64,000 nt of DNA from Limnohabitans sp. MMS-10A-178. Lineage in GTDB: Bacteria; Pseudomonadota; Gammaproteobacteria; Burkholderiales; Burkholderiaceae_C. The translations under genes were made by a program, and so were the position numbers. The stretch's first letter is position 1, and each line of letters begins with the position of its first letter. The notes beneath the pieces are model-generated. The model searched no databases, was not told where the DNA came from, and was given only the letters and a program-made list of their open reading frames with translations. The stretch covers positions 496,001 through 560,000 of the forward strand of contig NZ_NERY01000002.1 of the NCBI RefSeq assembly GCF_003063375.1, in the 5' to 3' direction. Positions 36,668 to 46,831 of this stretch are shown piece after piece.

Positions 36668-37519
36668 ATGGTCATGACCTTTGTCTTACGTACCAAAGCA
36701 ATTGCCTTCAAGCATTGCCTAATGCTTTCTGCTTGCGGGCTTTCTGCTTGCGGGCTTTTTACGTTTTGGGCATTTTGGGCGTTTTGGGCTCAGAACGCAT
36801 GGGCCACTACCTCTTCAGAGCATCAACTCAGTGGCAATCATTTTTTGAGTCCCTCACTCAAATCCATGCAAAGCGATGCCAGTCTGAATCCAGTCAGCCT
36901 GTGGTTAGACCAAGGGCGCAATTTATGGGGCAGCGCACCAGACAAACAATCTTGCTATCAATGCCATGGCGATGTGCAGACACTCAAGTTAGCGGCCCCA
37001 CAGCATCCCAAATGGTCTGCGCGTTTGAATCGACTGGTTAACTTGGAAGATCAAATCGTTTCATGTTCTGAGAGAACCAGTCGCCCACTCAGAGGCTTGG
37101 AAAACCCTGACGTCTTGGCACTCAGCGCATTGCTTCACAAGAGCAGTCAAGGCCTGCCGTTTAAGGTGAGTGCGCCGCCAAATCATGCACAACAATGGCA
37201 AACCGAATTGAATGCGGGTGCCCAGTTGTTTACCACGCGCAAAGGTGCCATGAACCTGGCTTGCACGCACTGTCATGATCTGAATATTGGCAAACAAATG
37301 CGCGCAGACATTGTTTCACCCGGGCACCCTACTGGATTTCCTATTTTCAAAATGAGTTGGCAAAGCATGGGCTCAATTGACAGACGCCTGCGCGCATGTT
37401 TTTCTGGTGTTCAAGCTGAAGTCCCTGCCCCAGGCAGCATCGAACTCAGACGCTTGGAATTGTTTTTGAAATCAAGATCGCAAGGCTTGCCCATCGATGG
37501 GCCTTCCCTTCGTCGCTAG
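36668..37519 (+). CDS. soxA: Sulfur oxidation diheme cytochrome SoxA
   Basis: A 283-aa periplasmic c-type cytochrome with two heme motifs, CYQCH at residues 96-100 and CTHCH at 199-203, and the active-site Cys in RACFSGVQAE at residue 244, which carries the thiosulfate-derived persulfide. The signal peptide is encoded by two short tandem repeat arrays (LSACG twice, FWA three times). Start ATG 36668; ATG 36674 is also possible. It abuts the stop of the convergent aldo/keto reductase gene with no gap. Confidence 0.9.
   Translation: MVMTFVLRTKAIAFKHCLMLSACGLSACGLFTFWAFWAFWAQNAWATTSSEHQLSGNHFLSPSLKSMQSDASLNPVSLWLDQGRNLWGSAPDKQSCYQCHGDVQTLKLAAPQHPKWSARLNRLVNLEDQIVSCSERTSRPLRGLENPDVLALSALLHKSSQGLPFKVSAPPNHAQQWQTELNAGAQLFTTRKGAMNLACTHCHDLNIGKQMRADIVSPGHPTGFPIFKMSWQSMGSIDRRLRACFSGVQAEVPAPGSIELRRLELFLKSRSQGLPIDGPSLRR
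36726..36790 (+). repeat. Tandem repeats in the soxA signal-peptide region
   Basis: Two exact copies of TTTCTGCTTGCGGGC (36726-36740, 36741-36755) are followed after eight bases by three 9-bp copies of TTTTGGGCN (36764-36790). Both unit lengths are multiples of three, so copy-number change keeps the frame. Confidence 0.9.
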
Positions 37520-38524
37520 TTACTCAAAAACTTCGGTATCGACTTCGGCGTTGGATTGGGCACTGTAGCGATTGCCTTGAACAGTTTTCTCATTGATCAA
37601 GGCGTTTAATTGAGTGATGATTGAATCACTCAGCCGAATATCAGAGGCACCTAAATTATCTAGCAGGTGCGGCACACTGGTGGTGCCAGGAATAGGAATG
37701 ATGTGCGGTGCCTTGTGCAACAGCCAAGCCAAAGCCAGCTGCGCTGGCGAACAACCCGCCTCATTGGCCAAGTTCTGGTAAGGCGCAAACAATTTGAAAT
37801 TGGCGGCGTAATTCTCGGGTGTAAATCGCGGCATGCCTTTTCGGATGTCTTTCGCATCCAATGTGGCCATGTCCAAAGGACCGCACAAAAAGCCTCTGGC
37901 CACTGGACTGAAAGCCACAAAGGTGGTGCCCAGTTGTTCGCATGCCTGTAGCACTGCGATTTCTGGATTGCGCGTCCACAAAGAGTATTCAGTTTGTACC
38001 GCTGCGATGGGATGCACCGCATGCGCTTTGCGCAAAGTACCGGCAGAAACCTCCGACAAACCGATGCTTTGAATTTTGCCTTGACGCACCAAATCACTGA
38101 GCGCACCCACGCTGTCTTCAATGGGCACTTTTTTGTCCCAACGGTGTAAGTAATACAAATCGATCACATCGGTTTGCAGTCGTTTGAGGGCATCTTCACA
38201 AGTCTTTCGAATGGTTTCGGGCCGACCATCGATGACACGCACCAATTTGCCATCGCCATTCAGATCGACACCCGCCATGCCGCATTTGCTGGCCAGGGTG
38301 AACTTTTGGCGGTGCGACTTGAGAAATTTTCCCACCAAGCTTTCGTTGGTGCCAAAGCCGTAGAGCGCAGCAGTATCGAATAAGGTGACCCCAGCGTCTA
38401 GAGCTGAAAGCAATACCCGTTCTGCTTGAGCTTCTGAAACGGGGGCGCCATAGGCGTGGCTTAAATTCATACAGCCTAACCCAATTTCACTGACTTGGAA
38501 GGGTCCGAGTTTTCTGTTTTTCAT
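37520..38524 (-). CDS. Aldo/keto reductase
   Basis: A 334-aa NADPH-dependent reductase with the catalytic tetrad: Asp and Tyr in FDTAALYGFGTNE (residues ~50-62), Lys in LASKCGM and His in YYLHRWDKK. The closing IPIPGTTSVPHLLDN is the cofactor-binding segment. It lies 52 bp after pmdC on the same strand and may be the last gene of the protocatechuate operon, although it is not a known pathway enzyme. Substrate unknown. Confidence 0.88.
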   Translation of the reverse strand: MKNRKLGPFQVSEIGLGCMNLSHAYGAPVSEAQAERVLLSALDAGVTLFDTAALYGFGTNESLVGKFLKSHRQKFTLASKCGMAGVDLNGDGKLVRVIDGRPETIRKTCEDALKRLQTDVIDLYYLHRWDKKVPIEDSVGALSDLVRQGKIQSIGLSEVSAGTLRKAHAVHPIAAVQTEYSLWTRNPEIAVLQACEQLGTTFVAFSPVARGFLCGPLDMATLDAKDIRKGMPRFTPENYAANFKLFAPYQNLANEAGCSPAQLALAWLLHKAPHIIPIPGTTSVPHLLDNLGASDIRLSDSIITQLNALINEKTVQGNRYSAQSNAEVDTEVFE

Positions 38525-38576
38525 GATGTGAGCAGGTGTGAAGTTTGAGCCGAAAGTGTCTGGGTGCCGATTGGTT

Positions 38577-39536
38577 TCAAGCAGCGTTGAGCTGCAACTC
38601 TAATTGATGCAAAACTTTGTAGCACGGTAGAACTTGAGCCACACTGGCATTGGGTTCTCGGCCTTCTTTGATGGCTGCAAAGAACTCTCGATCTTGCAAC
38701 TCTATGCCGTTCATTGAAACATCCACTTTAGAAACGTCAATTTGCTCTTCTTTGCCTGTGTACAAATCGTCGTAACGGGCCAGGTAAGTGCCTGTGTCAC
38801 CAATGTAGCGGAAGTAAGTACCCAATGGACCGTCGTTGTTGAATGACAAGCTCAGAGTACAAATGGCGCCATTGGCAGCTTGCAACTGAATGCTCATGTC
38901 CATGGCGATGCCCAATGTGGGGTGAATAGGCCCCTGAACCGCATTGGCTTTGACAATGGGGCTACCCGCTTGGTATGCAAATAGATCGACTGTATGGGCT
39001 GCATGGTGCCACAGCAGATGGTCTGTCCAACTGCGTGCTTGGCCCAAAGCGTTCATATTGGTGCGGCGAAAGAAGTAAGTTTGAACATCCATTTGTTGAA
39101 TGTTGAATTCGCCTGCTTTGATTTTGTGGTTCACCCACTGATGGCTTGGATTGAAACGTCGTGTGTGGCCGCACATGGCCACTCTCCCAGCTTGTTTGGC
39201 CAAGCGAACCACTTCCTCCGCATCCTTCCAGCTGTCTGCCAAAGGGATTTCTACCTGAACGTGCTTTCCTGCATTCAAACAAGCGATGGTTTGAGACGCG
39301 TGCATCTGGGTTGGCGTGCACAAAATCACGGCATCGACTTCTGGCAATGCCAGGCTGGCAGCCAGATCCGTGGTGACATGACCAATGCCGTACTTGGTGG
39401 CAACTTCCTTGGTTTTTTCCAATTCACGACCAACCAGGGAGACCACTTCAACGCCATCGATGTTCTTGATGCCATCCAAGTGCTTAATACCAAATGCACC
39501 AGCACCTGCCAAGGCAACTTTGATTGTTTTCGACAT
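38577..39536 (-). CDS. pmdC: 4-carboxy-2-hydroxymuconate-6-semialdehyde dehydrogenase
   Basis: A 319-aa Gfo/Idh/MocA-fold oxidoreductase. The Rossmann motif VALAGAGAFGIKHLDGI is at the N-terminus and the EIPLADSWKDAEE segment near residue 95. Context fixes the function: directly after the LigAB-type dioxygenase genes, this family oxidises the ring-opened semialdehyde to 2-pyrone-4,6-dicarboxylate with NADP+ (LigC in Sphingobium, PmdC in Comamonas). It starts 22 bp after pmdB. Confidence 0.92.
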   Translation of the reverse strand: MSKTIKVALAGAGAFGIKHLDGIKNIDGVEVVSLVGRELEKTKEVATKYGIGHVTTDLAASLALPEVDAVILCTPTQMHASQTIACLNAGKHVQVEIPLADSWKDAEEVVRLAKQAGRVAMCGHTRRFNPSHQWVNHKIKAGEFNIQQMDVQTYFFRRTNMNALGQARSWTDHLLWHHAAHTVDLFAYQAGSPIVKANAVQGPIHPTLGIAMDMSIQLQAANGAICTLSLSFNNDGPLGTYFRYIGDTGTYLARYDDLYTGKEEQIDVSKVDVSMNGIELQDREFFAAIKEGREPNASVAQVLPCYKVLHQLELQLNAA

Positions 39537-39558
39537 ATTATTTTTCCTTCTTACCCAT

Positions 39559-40864
<1,306 letters not shown>

Positions 40865-40865
<1 letters not shown>

Positions 40866-41791
40866 TAAATTTTCTCCTCTGGCCAGTAAAGGCGCATGGG
40901 ATTGTCGACCAATAATTTTTGCTGCAACGCTGGCGTGGTGGCAATGTGCGGAATAAAGTCAACCAAGAGACCATCGTCGGGCATGTGCTTTTTCAAATTG
41001 GGATGCGGCCAGTCGGTTCCCCAAAGCACACGGTCTGGAAATTCTTCCACAATGGCTTTGGCAAATGGCACCACATCTCGGTAAGCATTTTGCTCACCAT
41101 TCAAGGCAGGTGCACCCGTGGCAGACAAGCGCTCTGGGCATGTCACTTTGCACCAAACATGGGGGTGCTCGCGCATGAACTTTAAAAACAATTGAAATTG
41201 AGGCCCATCGACAGGCAGTTTCACATCGGGCGTGCCCATGTGATCGACCACCACCACGGTGGGAAGACCTGTGAAGAAGTCCCACAGTTCAGGCAAATCG
41301 ACAGCTTCGAAATAAATGACCACATGCCAGCCTAGCTTGCCAATGCGGCTTGCAATTTCCATGAGTTCTTCTTTGGGCGTGAAGTCAACCAGGCGCTTGA
41401 TGAAATTAAAGCGCACGCCGCGAATACCAGCCTCATGCATGGCTTGCAATTCTTCATCTGTGACACTGCGCTTGACCGTTGCAATGCCACGAGCCTTGCC
41501 GTTTGAATGGCGCAATGCGTCCACTGTGGCGCTGTTGTCTGTGCCATGGCAAGTAGCGCCCACCACAATGTTGCGCGAAAAACCCAAGTGATCGCGCAGT
41601 GCATAGAGTTGTTGCTTGGATGCATCGCAAGGCGTGTACTTGCGTTCAGCCGCATAAGGAAACTCTGCACCAGGGCCAAACACGTGGCAATGTGCATCTA
41701 CCGCGCCTGCGGGAAGTTTGAACTTGGGTTTGCTGGGGTTGGCGTACCAATCAAGCCAGCCAGGGGTTTTTTGAAATTCCATCTTTGACAC
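40865..41791 (-). CDS. pmdD: 2-pyrone-4,6-dicarboxylate hydrolase
   Basis: A 308-aa amidohydrolase-superfamily enzyme (LigI/PmdD) that opens the lactone 2-pyrone-4,6-dicarboxylate to 4-oxalomesaconate. VDAHCHVFGPGAEFPYA near residue 32 holds the first His pair, EAVDLPELWDF and VVVDHMGTPDV the central residues, and WGTDWPHPN the late Asp. The start is a GTG at 41791; an ATG three codons later (41782) is equally possible. Confidence 0.94.
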
Positions 41792-41820
41792 TGTTTATTT
41801 GTAAAAATATAGCGAAGCCA

Positions 41821-42504
41821 TCAATCGATGTACTTCAAGCCCGCTTTGGCCAATGGCTCGCGCATGTTGTACATGTCGAGTCCCAAAATGCCTGCAGCCA
41901 ATTTGGCGCGTTTCTCACCTTCATTGGCTTCGCGGGCTTCAGCCGCGTCAGCCACCTTTTGTGCCCATGTTGCAGGCACCACCACCACACCATCGTCGTC
42001 AGCCACAATGGCATCGCCAGGGTTCACATGAACCCCTGCGCACACCACTGGAATATTCACTGAGCCGAGTGTTGCTTTGATAGTACCTTTGGCACTGATG
42101 CCCTTGCTCCATACTGGAAAGCCCATTGCAGTGAGTTCACGCACATCGCGAACGCCTGCGTCAATCACCAAGGCTTTGGCACCACGCGCCATGAAAGAGG
42201 TTGCCAATAAATCGCCAAAAAAGCCGTCGCAATTGTCTGCACTGAGAGCAGCCACCACGATATCGCCGGGTTGAATTTGCTCAGCCACAACGTGCAACAT
42301 CCAATTGTCGCCGGGGTGCAAAAGCACTGTCACGGCCGTTCCAGAGACGGGGGCCCCGCTGTAAATTGGACGCATGTACCTCTGCATCAGGCCCACACGC
42401 CCCATGGCTTCATGCACTGTGGCCGAGCCAAAGCGGCCGAGCTTATCTACTGCAGTTTTGTCTGCGCGAGTGATGTTGCGTTTCACAATTCCGAGTTCTG
42501 TCAT
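41821..42504 (-). CDS. pmdF: 4-carboxy-4-hydroxy-2-oxoadipate aldolase (RraA-like)
   Basis: The last pathway enzyme (227 aa; LigK/PmdF/ProA): a metal-dependent class II aldolase with the RraA fold that yields pyruvate and oxaloacetate. [25 protein letters not shown] near residue 125 contains the substrate-binding Arg and Asp, and [15 protein letters not shown] follows. I prefer ATG 42504 because a TTGGA sits six bases upstream; ATG 42510 is in frame. Confidence 0.94.
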   Translation of the reverse strand: MTELGIVKRNITRADKTAVDKLGRFGSATVHEAMGRVGLMQRYMRPIYSGAPVSGTAVTVLLHPGDNWMLHVVAEQIQPGDIVVAALSADNCDGFFGDLLATSFMARGAKALVIDAGVRDVRELTAMGFPVWSKGISAKGTIKATLGSVNIPVVCAGVHVNPGDAIVADDDGVVVVPATWAQKVADAAEAREANEGEKRAKLAAGILGLDMYNMREPLAKAGLKYID

Positions 42505-42555
42505 GTTCATTCCAATTTCTAAATAGTGAGTGAAATGTCTTTGGCTGTTAGGTGC

Positions 42556-43602
42556 TCAAAGTCCCTTGGCCTTCAAATGTGCATCCAGTCTTGGGAACAC
42601 ATGACGCGTGTTGCCTTCATAAATTTTGTAACGCTGTTCTGCATTCAAGATGCTCGAAGATTCAATGTAGCGCTTGGTGTCGTCATAGTAGTGGCCAGTT
42701 TCTGGATCAATGCCTCGCACAGCACCAATCATTTCAGACGCAAACAAAATGTTCTCAACAGGTATCACTTTGGTCAACAGGTCAATGCCTGGCTGGTGAT
42801 AGACACAGGTATCAAAGTAAATGTTGTTGAGCAAATGTTCTTGCAATAGCGGTTTTTTCAATTCTTGCGCCAAACCGCGAAAGCGACCCCAGTGGTATGG
42901 CACCGCACCGCCGCCATGGGGAATCAGAAATTTAAGGGTGGGAAATTCTTTGAACAAGTCAGACGTCAAGCACTGCATAAATGCGGTGGTGTCTGCGTTC
43001 AAATAGTGTGCGCCGGTGGTGTGAAAACAGCTGTTGCAGCTGGTACTCACGTGAATCATGGCTGGAATGTTGTATTCCACCATTTTTTCGTAAATAGGGT
43101 ACCAGTGTTTGTCACTCAAAGGTGGCGATGTCCAATGGCCGCCAGAGGGGTCTGGGTTGAGATTGATGCCCACATTGCCATAGTCCTTCACGCAGCGCTC
43201 CAACTCTGGAATACAGGTGGCTGGGTCAACCCCAGGCGATTGCGGCAACATGGCGACCGGTACAAAGTGGTCTGGAAACAGCTGGTTCACTCGGTAGCAA
43301 AGTTCATTGCAAATGGCAGCCCATGTTGAGGATGTATTGAAATCGCCAATGTGATGCGCCATGAAACTTGCACGAGGACTGAACAAGGTCAAATCAGATC
43401 CGCGCTCCTTCATCAAACGCAATTGGTTGGTCTCAATCGACTCGCGCAACTCGTCGTCACTGATTTTGAGGTCGGCCACTTTAGGACCCAGCTCAGGCGT
43501 ATTCAAGTTGGCAATCTGCGCAAGTCGCCAGCTTTCTAGAGCCTTAGGGGCTGTGGTGAAGTGGCCATGACAATCAATGATCAAGGGGTTTTGCTGACTC
43601 AT
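42556..43602 (-). CDS. pmdE: 4-oxalomesaconate hydratase
   Basis: A 348-aa amidohydrolase_2-type protein (LigJ/PmdE) that adds water to 4-oxalomesaconate to give 4-carboxy-4-hydroxy-2-oxoadipate. IIDCHGHFTTAPKALESWR at the N-terminus, the NLNPDPSGGHWTSPPL segment, and FLIPHGGGAVPYHWGRFRG near residue 230 match this family. ATG 43602 is chosen over a TTG four codons upstream. Confidence 0.93.
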   Translation of the reverse strand: MSQQNPLIIDCHGHFTTAPKALESWRLAQIANLNTPELGPKVADLKISDDELRESIETNQLRLMKERGSDLTLFSPRASFMAHHIGDFNTSSTWAAICNELCYRVNQLFPDHFVPVAMLPQSPGVDPATCIPELERCVKDYGNVGINLNPDPSGGHWTSPPLSDKHWYPIYEKMVEYNIPAMIHVSTSCNSCFHTTGAHYLNADTTAFMQCLTSDLFKEFPTLKFLIPHGGGAVPYHWGRFRGLAQELKKPLLQEHLLNNIYFDTCVYHQPGIDLLTKVIPVENILFASEMIGAVRGIDPETGHYYDDTKRYIESSSILNAEQRYKIYEGNTRHVFPRLDAHLKAKGL

Positions 43603-43635
43603 GAAGATATCCAATGGAAAAATGAATTGATAAGT

Positions 43636-44778
43636 TTATGCAACTGCTGGAGTCCACAAGGACGCAGGCACCATGGCCTCGCCTCGCATGAGCAATCGAG
43701 CTGTTCTCAAGAGCGCTGCCTGTTTGACATGCTGACCGCCGGGTAAATGAGGCGCAGGCTCTGTTTGCAAAGCAACACTGAACTCGCCAGTGGGGTGTTC
43801 CACCGAAACGTTTTTGGTAGCGCCTTCTGGCATGACGGCTATGCCATCGCACACAGAACCCTCGAGCACGCATGCAGTACCTACCGTGACGGCAGCCAGA
43901 ACACCAATGGCGTCGTGACACACATGAGGAATGAAGCTGCGTGTGCTCAAGGCGCCACCGTTTTGCGGCGGCGCTATGAGCGTCATTTTGGGATAGTTCT
44001 TTTGGCTTACATCGCCCAAGCCCATGAGCAAGGACACCTGGATTCGCAATGCTTCAATCTTGGTTTTCAAATCTGTATCGGCATTCATCTCGGCTACCGA
44101 CTCATAGCCGGTTCGGCCAACATCAGAAGCCTTGAAAATGACCAAGGGCATGCCGTTGTCAATGCATGTGACATCCAAAGTGAAGGGAGTGAAACCTTGG
44201 CCAGTCACGGTCAAGGTGTCTTTGACCTTACCCGTTGGCAACAGCCCAGAACAAACCGAACCTGCAGTGTCCAAGAAATTAATGACAACTGGCGCTGAAG
44301 TGCCCGGTGCACCATCAATGCGAGCATTGCCTTCGTATTGCACCAAACCGCCCCTGGTATCGACGGTAATGTCGCACTGCATGTTGGTGTTCAAAGTCAA
44401 CACTCGATAGGTCGATTGATCTCCCTGCGCTTTGACCATGCCCGTTTCAAGCGCAAATGGCACCACAGCCGCCAACATATTGCCGCAGTTGGGCGTGGTA
44501 TCGACCGTGTCTTTGTCGGGCTGGAGCTGAGCAAACAAAAAATCAAGTGCAACGCCAGGCACAGAACTTTGGCTCACGATGCCCACTTTGCTGGTGAGCG
44601 GGTGTGCGCCGCCCAAACCATCGATTTGCCTTTTGTCTGGCGACCCCATGGCCGCCAACAACACTTTGTCTCTCAGAGCGGTGTCTGATGGCAAATCGTC
44701 TGCTTTGTAAAACGGGCCCTTAGACGTGCCACCCCGCATTAACATGCATGGAACCGCAGTTTGAGAAGAAGGTTTCAT
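43636..44778 (-). CDS. pmdU: 4-oxalomesaconate tautomerase (PrpF family)
   Basis: A 380-aa PrpF-fold isomerase (LigU/GalD/PmdU) that interconverts 4-oxalomesaconate tautomers before hydration. PCMLMRGGTSKGPFY at residues ~10-24 carries the family's N-terminal catalytic Cys region; GLGGAHPLTSKVGIVS and TPNCGNMLAAVVPFALE hold the second Cys. It is the first gene of the pmd operon, 134 bp from the divergent LysR gene. ATG 44778 is preferred over a TTG at 44790. Confidence 0.92.
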   Translation of the reverse strand: MKPSSQTAVPCMLMRGGTSKGPFYKADDLPSDTALRDKVLLAAMGSPDKRQIDGLGGAHPLTSKVGIVSQSSVPGVALDFLFAQLQPDKDTVDTTPNCGNMLAAVVPFALETGMVKAQGDQSTYRVLTLNTNMQCDITVDTRGGLVQYEGNARIDGAPGTSAPVVINFLDTAGSVCSGLLPTGKVKDTLTVTGQGFTPFTLDVTCIDNGMPLVIFKASDVGRTGYESVAEMNADTDLKTKIEALRIQVSLLMGLGDVSQKNYPKMTLIAPPQNGGALSTRSFIPHVCHDAIGVLAAVTVGTACVLEGSVCDGIAVMPEGATKNVSVEHPTGEFSVALQTEPAPHLPGGQHVKQAALLRTARLLMRGEAMVPASLWTPAVA

Positions 44779-44873
44779 GGTCTGAATCAAATGAATAAAG
44801 TTTTGAGGCTGGCTTATTTTCTAATTGAGTGCTACTTTGAACTAGCTACTACAGCCACTACCAGATATAACAA

Positions 44874-44883
44874 TTATGCATAA
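44874..44883. promoter_or_regulatory. Candidate LysR-type operator in the pmdU-lysR intergenic region
   Basis: TTATGCATAA is a perfect 10-bp palindrome 30 bp before the LysR gene and ~95 bp before pmdU. It is flanked by ATAAC (44867-44871) and GTTAT about 20 bases later. The position suits autoregulation plus activation of the divergent operon. Confidence 0.5.
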
Positions 44884-44912
44884 GCAAAGCCCTGTTATGG
44901 CAAAATTAAAGG

Positions 44913-45824
44913 ATGGATCTCAAGCAAATTGAATATTTTGTGCGCGTGGCCGAAATGGGAAGCTTTACCCGAGCAGCCATTGCGCTCAATGTGGCACAAC
45001 CTGCTTTGAGTCGCCAAATTAGATTGCTGGAAGTTGAGTTGCGACAAAATTTACTCAAACGCAATGGACGCGGCGCCAGCCCCACCGAAGCGGGCTTGCT
45101 GCTTTTAGAGCATGGCCGAGGCATCTTGCATCAAGTTGAACGTGCCCAAGAAGACCTAGCCCGAGCTCGCAGCGGCTTGAGCGGCCGAGTTGCACTGGGA
45201 CTTCCGCCCAGCGTGGCAAGGGTTTTGACAGTGCCACTGACACGCGCGTTTAGAGAAAAAATGCCTGAAGCACAGTTGTCTATCAGCGAAGGCTTGACCA
45301 CGGCCATGCAAGAAAGCCTGTTGAACGGCAGGCTTGACATTGCCCTGCTCTACAACATGAAAGCCACTGCAGGATTGGAGATTTCGCATCTGGTGCGAGA
45401 AGAGTTGTGGCTGGTTCAAAGACGGCCGCCCGGTCTTCAAGAAGACCCACCGCCACCACCCGTCCATTTAAAAGATGTTGCCAAACTGCCCTTGGTCATT
45501 CCAAGCCGACCCAATGCCATCCGGATGCACGTGGAATCAGAAATGGCCGCCCTAGGCACCCGACCACGCATTGCCTTGGAAATTGATGGGGTGACGGCCA
45601 TCTTAGATTTGGTAGCAGATGGTGCAGGTTGCGCCATTTTGTCGCGCAATGCGGTGATGCGCTCAATCAACCCATCCGCCTTTTCAACACGACCCATTTC
45701 AAACCCCCAACTCAGTATTGAGTTGAGTTGCGTGGTGAGTTCACAAAGACCCAGCACACTCACTCAGCAAGCAACGCTTCACTTAATTCGCGAAACTGCA
45801 ATGCGTTTGTTAGAGTCTGTGTAG
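44913..45824 (+). CDS. LysR family transcriptional regulator, probable pmd operon activator
   Basis: A 303-aa LysR regulator. The N-terminal winged helix MDLKQIEYFVRVAEMGSFTRAA to QPALSRQIRLLE is standard; the co-inducer domain follows from ~residue 90. It is divergent from pmdU, the arrangement of PmdR and LigR type regulators, and probably senses protocatechuate or a pathway intermediate. It ends 28 bp from the convergent Bug protein gene. Confidence 0.92.
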   Translation: MDLKQIEYFVRVAEMGSFTRAAIALNVAQPALSRQIRLLEVELRQNLLKRNGRGASPTEAGLLLLEHGRGILHQVERAQEDLARARSGLSGRVALGLPPSVARVLTVPLTRAFREKMPEAQLSISEGLTTAMQESLLNGRLDIALLYNMKATAGLEISHLVREELWLVQRRPPGLQEDPPPPPVHLKDVAKLPLVIPSRPNAIRMHVESEMAALGTRPRIALEIDGVTAILDLVADGAGCAILSRNAVMRSINPSAFSTRPISNPQLSIELSCVVSSQRPSTLTQQATLHLIRETAMRLLESV

Positions 45825-45852
45825 GCTTGAAGCCAGAACTAAACCGTATGAC

Positions 45853-46830
45853 TCACTGTTTGGGAATGCCTGCACGCTGAATGACTTCACCCCAACGCTT
45901 GGTCTCACTGCTTAACAAATCGGCAGCCTGCTGAAGGCTACCAGGCTGAGGGTCGACATTCATGTCCAATAGTTTTTTGCGAACATCAGGCGAATTCAAA
46001 ACATTTTGAATTTCTTGATTCAATTTTTGGACAACGTCGCGCGGTGTTTTGGAGGGTACCGCAAGTGCATTCCAAGAAGCGGCATACAGATTTCTAATTC
46101 CTGCTTCTTTGGCTGTGGGTACTTGCGGCAATGATGCTGCGCGCTTATCGCCTGTAACAGCCAAAGCACGCAATGCTTGACCTCTGATTTGTGGCAACAC
46201 TGGCGCCAAGATTTCAACAGCCAAATCGACCTGACCACCGCGCAAAGCGGTAAGCACAGCGGGTGTGCCGTTGAACGGCACAACCTGCGCATCGATGCCA
46301 GCCGTGGCTTTGAACAGTTCAGCAGCCAGGTGCTGTGTACTGCCGACATTGATACTGCCAATATTCAACTTGCCAGGATTGGCTTTGGCAAAGTTAAGCA
46401 GGTCTTGCAAACTGGTGAACTTAGATTCTTGCGGTACCACAATGGCAATGTCAAAAGTACCCAGCACCGACAAGGGTGTTAAATCTTTTTCAGCGTCGTA
46501 GGGCAGCGTTTTGAAAAGCCCCGCGCTCACAGCGGTGGCATTCGACATCAAAAGCAAGGTGTAACCATCGGGGGCAGATTTGGCCACAGCATCCGTGGCC
46601 ACGACACCGCCTGCGCCAGGCTTGTTTTCAATGACAATGCTTTGACCTAAATTTTCACCCAGTTTTTGCCCAACTGTGCGCGCAGTGAGGTCGGCCACTC
46701 CGCCCGCTCCAAAGGGCACCACAATTTTGATGGGTTTGTTGGGATATGCAGCTTGGCTGAATGCACTGCAAGACCCCACAAACAGCAACATTGCCCATAC
46801 CCATTTGACCCACAAAGATGGTTGTTTCAT
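45853..46830 (-). CDS. Bug/TctC family tripartite tricarboxylate transporter solute-binding protein
   Basis: A 325-aa periplasmic protein. ATG 46830 gives a signal peptide ending near SAFSQA, then the family start YPNKPIKIVVPFGAGGVADLTARTV and IENKPGAGGVVATDAVAKSAPDGYTLLL. It lies one base after the vanA stop and its ribosome-binding site is inside vanA, so the two are coupled. No TctA/TctB membrane genes adjoin it. The ligand is probably an aromatic or related carboxylate, by context. Confidence 0.92.
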   Translation of the reverse strand: MKQPSLWVKWVWAMLLFVGSCSAFSQAAYPNKPIKIVVPFGAGGVADLTARTVGQKLGENLGQSIVIENKPGAGGVVATDAVAKSAPDGYTLLLMSNATAVSAGLFKTLPYDAEKDLTPLSVLGTFDIAIVVPQESKFTSLQDLLNFAKANPGKLNIGSINVGSTQHLAAELFKATAGIDAQVVPFNGTPAVLTALRGGQVDLAVEILAPVLPQIRGQALRALAVTGDKRAASLPQVPTAKEAGIRNLYAASWNALAVPSKTPRDVVQKLNQEIQNVLNSPDVRKKLLDMNVDPQPGSLQQAADLLSSETKRWGEVIQRAGIPKQ

Positions 46831-46831
46831 T

